Source: Coriaria nepalensis
Taxonomy: Eukaryota > Streptophyta > Magnoliopsida > Cucurbitales > Coriariaceae
Assembly: GCA_027186245.1 (NCBI GenBank)
Contig: CP114484.1
Span: forward strand, 13,402,001-13,466,000
DNA: 64,000 nt
Direction of reading: 5' to 3'
In this document: one piece after another, positions 58,462-64,000 of the stretch
Numbering within the stretch: position 1 is the first letter of the stretch
Layout: each line of letters opens with the position of its first letter
The notes under the pieces: generated by a model
The model's input: only the letters and a program-made list of their open reading frames with translations
What the model was told of the DNA's origin: nothing
Database searches by the model: none
Program-made: the position numbers and the translations under genes

Positions 58462-58859
58462 GAAAATAATTTTAAAAATAATTTTTAAAAATAATTTTTA
58501 AAAATAATTTTTCAAATAGTCTTTTTTTATTTAAAAATAATAATTAAAAAAAAATTGTTTACTAGAAATATATTAAGTTGGAAAACATTATTAAGTTTTA
58601 AAGATACTTAAAATACATACACAGAGAACAGTCAACTTTAGCAGTTCCTGCATCAGATAGAAGATACAGAAGATCAATTATGCCAACAGAAATATAATAT
58701 ATCCAACAAAAGCTATGCAATTTACACACAATCTCGACAATTTTGTCCTGAACCGAATATACGTGACAGATTATTAATCAGCTTGACAGTGGTTGAAACA
58801 GTGGGTGAGGCATCCGAGCTAAAAACACGAATCAGTAGACTTCAAGTTGCTACAACAGT
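58462..58859. other. AT-rich spacer with a 14-15-bp tandem motif
   Basis: Three to four copies of AATAATTTTTAAAA run from about 58,465 to 58,512, directly next to the tRNA-like sequence. Otherwise nothing is recognised before the long tandem array. Confidence 0.5.
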
Positions 58860-61800
58860 TATAGCGTCCAAAATACATAAAAACACGATTCAACCCAGAA
58901 ACAATCCAAATTAGATGAGAAGCAATGTACATTAAAAAAGAAAAAATCTATGATGCAAAGAGGATTGAGTACAAGTCACAGATGACAGATGATCGATTGA
59001 ATATGTCCAATTAGATGACAGTTGCTGCAAGAGTTAAGAAGAAGACATGAAAGCTAACAAAAGCACCAATTCTCATCAAGATACACTTATTCCACCGAAG
59101 CATATCAGATTTCTTTCGCTACGACAGTTCAAGGCTTTCCTACTGACATTAAAACACGAATTGATCACCAAAACAAGCCTAATTAGATACTCCCGTTAAA
59201 GAAAAAGATATACTTATGCAAGAAGGATAAGAAGAAGTCACAAGATGGTCAAAGAACGCAACATAGGAATGACAAATCCAAGTAATCCATCTTCATACAT
59301 CCGGGATCTCGTACACGGTCTATTCTGCAAAATGGTTATCAAAAAAATTCTTTTTCTAAATGGATAGGGTTGGGGGTTAAGAAAAAATACAGTAAAACGA
59401 CCTATTGGGCTTTATCTGGTCTTCATTAAAATAAGTGGTGCAGCAATATTTTTCGAATGCTCCCTGTGCAAACACAGTGCAAATCATCACCAATCCACTC
59501 GTCTTAAAACACAGCTTGAAGGAAAAGTCAAGGATTCAAACAATCAAAGATGTTCTAAAATTTGCGTTAACCAACTTCCCCGGGCGATACACCCAACACT
59601 TCCATGTTCAAATAGCAGAACCGAATATACATAACTGATTGCATGAATTCACTTGAAGATAGCAGAGAAAGAGTTGAGAAGACATAATGCAAACAAAAGC
59701 ACCAATCCTCATCAAGATACGAATTCAATACTGTTACCACCATGCATATCAGACTTCCTTCGCTACCACAGTTCAAGGCTTCTGACTGACATTGAAAACA
59801 TGAATCGACCACCAAAACAGCTCTAATTAGACTCCTTGAAGAAAACGATACTTATGAAAGAGGGATAAAAAGAAGTCACAAGATGGTCAAAGAACAGGTC
59901 AAACGCATCATAAGAAAGATAAATCCAAGTAATCCATCTTCATACATCCGGGATCTCGTACATGGTCTATTCTGCAAAATAGTTAGCAAAAAAATGCTTT
60001 TTCTATGTGGATAGGGTTGGGGTTAAGAAAAAATACAGTAAAACGGCCAATTGGGCCTATCTGGTCTTCATTAATATAAGTGGTGCAGCAATATTTTTCC
60101 AATGCTCCCTGTGCAAACACAGTGCAAATCATCACCAATCCACTAGTCTAAGACACGGCTTGAAGGAAAAGTCAAGGATTCAAAAAATCAAAGATGTTCT
60201 AAAATTTGCGTTAACCAACTTCCCCGGGCGATACACCCAACACTTCCATGTTCAAATAGCAGAACAGAATATACATAACTGATTGCATGAATTCACTTGA
60301 AGATAGCAGAGAAAGAGTTGAGAAGACATAACGCAAACAAAAGCACCAATCCTCATCAAGATACGAATTCAATACTGTTACCACCATGCATATCAGACTT
60401 CCTTCGCTACCACAGTTCAAGGCTTCTGACTGACATTGAAAACATGAATCGACCATCAAAACAGCTCTAATTAGACTCTTTGAAGAAAACGATACTTATG
60501 GAAAGAAGGATAAAAAGAAGTCACAAGATGGTCAAAGAACAGGTCAAAAGCATCATAAGAAATACAAATCCAAGTGATCCATCTTCATACATCCGGGATC
60601 TCGTACATGGTCTATTCTGCAAAATGGTTAGCAAAAAAATTCTTTTTCTATGTGGATAGGGGTGGGGTTAAGAAAAAATACAGTAAAACGGTCAATTGGG
60701 CTTATCTGGTCTTCATTAATATAAGTGGTGCAGCAATATTTTTCCAATGCTCCCTGTGCAAACACAGTGCAAATCATCACCAATCCACTAGTCTAAAACA
60801 CGGCTTGAAGGAAAAGTCAAGGATTCAAAAAATCAAAGATGTTCTAAAATTTGCGTTAACCAACTTCCCCGGGCGATACACCCAACACTTCCATGTTCGA
60901 ATGGCAGAACCGAATATACATAACTGATTGCATGAATTCACTTGAAGATAGCAGAGAAAGAGTTGAGAAGACATAATGCAAACAAAAGCACCAATCCTCA
61001 TCAAGATACGAATTCAATACTGTTACCACCATGCATATCAGACTTCCTTCGCTACCAGTTCAAGGCTTCTGACTGACATTGAAAACATGAATCGACCACC
61101 AAAACAGCTCTAATTAGACTCTTTGAAGAAAACGATACTTATGGAAAGAAGGATAAAAAGAAGTCACAAGATGGTCAAAGAACAGGTCAAACACATCATA
61201 AGAAAGACAAATCCAAGTGATCCATCTTCATACATCCGGGATCTCGTACATGGTCTATTCTGCAAAATGGTTAGCAAAAAAATTCTTTTTCTATGTGGAT
61301 AGGGTTGGGGTTAAGAAAAAATACAGTAAAACGACCGATTGGGTTTATCTGGTCTTCATTAAAATAAGTGGTGCAGCAATATTTTTCCAATGCTCCCTGT
61401 GCAAACACAGTGCAAATCATCACCAATCCACTAGTCTAAGACACGGCTTGAAGGAAAAGTCAAGGATTCAAAAAATCAAAGATGTTCTAAAATTTGCGTT
61501 AACCAACTTCCCCGGGCGATACACCCAACACTTCCATGTTCAAATAGCAGAACAGAATATACATAACTGATTGCATGAATTCACTTGAAGATAGCAGAGA
61601 AAGAGTTGAGAAGACATAACGCAAACAAAAGCACCAATCCTCATCAAGATACGAATTCAATACTGTTACCACCATGCATATCAGACTTCCTTCGCTACCA
61701 CAGTTCAAGGCTTCTGACTGACATTGAAAACATGAATCGACCACCAAAACAGCTCTAATTAGACTCTTTGAAGAAAACGATACTAATGGAAAGAAGGATA

Positions 61801-64000
61801 AAAAGAAGTCACAAGATGGTCAAAGAACAGGTCAAACACATCATAAGAAAGACAAATCCAAGTGATCCATCTTCATACATCCGGGATCTCGTACATGGTC
61901 TATTCTGCAAAATGGTTAGCAAAAAAATTCTTTTTCTATGTGGATAGGGTTGGGGTTAAGAAAAAATACAGTAAAACGACCGATTGGGCTTATCTGGTCT
62001 TCATTAAAATAAGTGGTGCAGCAATATTTTTCCAATGCTCCCTGTGCAAACACAGTGCAAATCATCACCAATCCACTAGTCTAAGACACGGCGTGAAGGA
62101 AAAGTCAAGGATTCAAATAATCAAAGATGTTCTAAAATTTGCATTAACCAACTTCCCCCGGACGATACACCCAACACTTCCATGTTCAAATGGCAGAACC
62201 GAATATACATACTAATTGCATGAATTCACTTGAAGATAGCAGAGAAAGTGTTGAGAAGACATAATGCAAACAAAAGCACCAATCCTCATCAAGATACGAA
62301 TTCAATACTGTTACCACCATGCATATCAGACTTCCTTCACTACCAGTTCAAGGCTTCTGACTGACATTGAAAACATGAATCGACCACCAAAACAGCTCTA
62401 ATTAGACTCTTTGAAGAAAACGATACTTATGGAAAGAAGGATAAAAAGAAGTCACAAGATGGTCAAAGAACAGGTCAAACACATCATAAGAAAGACAAAT
62501 CCAAGTGATCCATCTTCATACATCCGGGATCTCGTACATGGTCTATTCTGCAAAATGGTTAGCAAAAAAATTCTTTTTCTATGTGGATAGGGTTGGGGTT
62601 AAGAAAAAATACAGTAAAACGACCGATTGGGCTTATCTGGTCTTCATTAAAATAAGTGGTGCAGCAATATTTTTCCAATGCTCCCTGTGCAAACACAGTG
62701 CAAATCATTACCAATCCACTAGTCTTAAATCACAGCTTGAAGGAAAAGTCAAGGATCCAAAAAATCAAAGATGTTCTAAAATTTGTGTTAACCAACTTCC
62801 CCGGGCGATACACTCAACACTTCCATGTTCAAATGGCAGAACCGAATATACATAACCGATTGCATGAATTCACTTGAAGATAGCAGAGAAAGAGTTGAGA
62901 AGACATAATGCAAACAAAAGCACCAATCCTCATCAAGATACGAATTCAATACTGTCACCACCAAGCATATCAGACTTCTTTCACAGCGACGGTTCAAGGC
63001 TTCCTACTGTCATTGAAACACGAATTGACCACAAAAATAACCCTAATTAAACTCACATTGAATGGCCAAAAATAAAAGACTCGTTGAAGAAAATGACATT
63101 TAGGCAAGGATAAGAAGTCACAAGATGGTCAAAGAATAGGTCAAACGCATCATAAGAATGACAAATCCAAGTAATCCATCTTGATAACTCCGGAATCTTG
63201 TAAATGGTGTACTCTGAAAATGGTTAGCAAAATACTTCTTTTTCTATATGGATAGGGTCGGGGTTAAAGAAAAATACAGTAAAATGACTGATTGGGCTTG
63301 TCAGATCTTCATTAAAATGAATAGTGCTGCAATACTTTTCCGATGCACCCCTGTGCAAACAGGGAGCAAATCATCACAAATCCATTGGTCTAAAACGCGG
63401 CTTGAAGGAAAAGTCGGAGGCTTCAAAAAATCAAAGTAGTTCTAAAATTTGTGTGACAGTAACAGGAGCCAAAGTAACTTTCCCAGACAATACTCCCAAC
63501 ACTTCCCTGTTCAAATGACAGAACCGAATACACATAACTGATTCCATAAATTCACTTGAAAATAAGAAGACATAAATAATGCAGACAAAAGCACCAATCC
63601 TCATCAAGATACGAATTCAATGCTGTTACCACCAAGCATATCAGACTTCTTTTGCTACAACCGTTCAAGGCTTCCTACAGACATTAAAATACGAATCGTC
63701 CACAAAAAAAGTCAAAGTTAATTGGAAACCTCTCAAAAAAAAGAACAAAACTCAAATATCTATGATGCAAAAAGGACAAGAAGTCACAGATGGCCAGAGA
63801 ACAGGTTGCAAGCATCTGAAAAATAAGCATGTCTATGTAATCCAAATTTATATCCTGCAAGCTACAGAATCTCAGGCATATTCTATAGAATTTGAGCAGC
63901 AATATTTTCTCTGACGATCCCTGTGCAAACACAGTCAAAGATCAACCATCCACTCAGGGACATGTGAAACTAATGAAGGATTCAAAAATTCAAAAAATTA
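58860..64000. repeat. Tandem array of ~644-bp units, continuing past the right edge
   Basis: The landmark CATACATCCGGGATCTCG recurs at 59,294, 59,941, 60,586, 61,229, 61,874 and 62,517 (spacings 647, 645, 643, 645, 643). A diverged unit follows at about 63,183 and a very degenerate one near 63,820; partial diverged units precede at 58,860-59,290. Central units are nearly identical and the edges diverged, the usual pattern of unequal exchange. Each unit contains a plus-strand frame of about 117 codons (MIHLHTSGISYMVYSAKWLA...) intact in the units at 60,574, 61,217, 61,862 and 62,505 with varying ends. An 82-codon minus-strand frame is also shared. No known domain is recognised, and the unit is not retroelement-like. 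Confidence 0.92.

Noticed and set aside
58860..64000. Regularly spaced repeats as a CRISPR array
   Set aside because: Units are ~644 bp and contiguous without spacers, and the window is a plant nuclear genome.

Overview
The window is nuclear DNA of a core eudicot, probably a woody rosid; the species cannot be fixed from sequence alone. Evidence: GT-AG spliced genes with clear Arabidopsis counterparts (an ABC1 kinase, SEC3, MED18, allene oxide synthase, a DYW-type PPR protein, a WAK-like kinase), AT-rich spacers, microsatellites, and decayed Ty3/gypsy and Ty1/copia elements with tRNA-iMet primer sites. Intron-exon joins below were placed by eye from splice signals and reading phase.

Layout. 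1-2,700: 5' half of an ABC1 atypical kinase gene (minus strand), leaving the window on the left. 2,943-3,611: 5' stub of an AT2G24420-like coiled-coil gene, cut off by retroelement debris (a gypsy remnant about 3,750-8,320, then a copia remnant 8,330-9,325). 9,738-26,009: the most unusual part, a rearranged cluster in which CYP82-type cytochrome P450 copies alternate with a small secreted-peptide gene. It holds two apparently intact P450s (9,739-11,417 minus; 20,565-22,227 plus), one full-length P450 pseudogene (14,510-16,136), a 3' P450 fragment (23,981-24,457) and an N-terminal relic (25,926-26,009). Interleaved are four peptide genes (12,527; 13,152, frameshifted; 16,762; 22,752). The precursors share a signal peptide and an aromatic [A]-[FY]-[YF]-F-F-S-P block that I cannot assign to a known plant peptide family. 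A 2,230-bp insertion at 22,675-24,904 is a patchwork of two nearby templates with a 4-base filler, which suggests template switching. A 328-bp tract is identical between the two intact P450s, which suggests gene conversion.

27,576-31,104: USP-domain plus pseudokinase gene (8 exons). 32,434-35,061: WAKL14-like receptor kinase. 35,999-37,540: intronless plastid allene oxide synthase (jasmonate pathway, minus). 37,800-41,265: decayed gypsy element with a 79-bp tandem repeat. 41,643-43,057: plastid-type membrane protein. 43,304-44,605: short PPR-DYW editing factor (minus). 46,408-47,710: UPF0114 membrane protein. 48,592-49,663: MED18 pseudogene. 50,668-57,848: 25-exon exocyst subunit SEC3 (minus). 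58,386-58,461: degenerate organelle-like tRNA. About 58,860 to the right edge: an array of ~644-bp tandem repeats.

Outside the P450/peptide cluster the genes look like unrelated housekeeping or signalling neighbours. Within it, the shared duplications and partly shared 5' flanks make a joint P450-peptide history likely; a joint function is only inferred.
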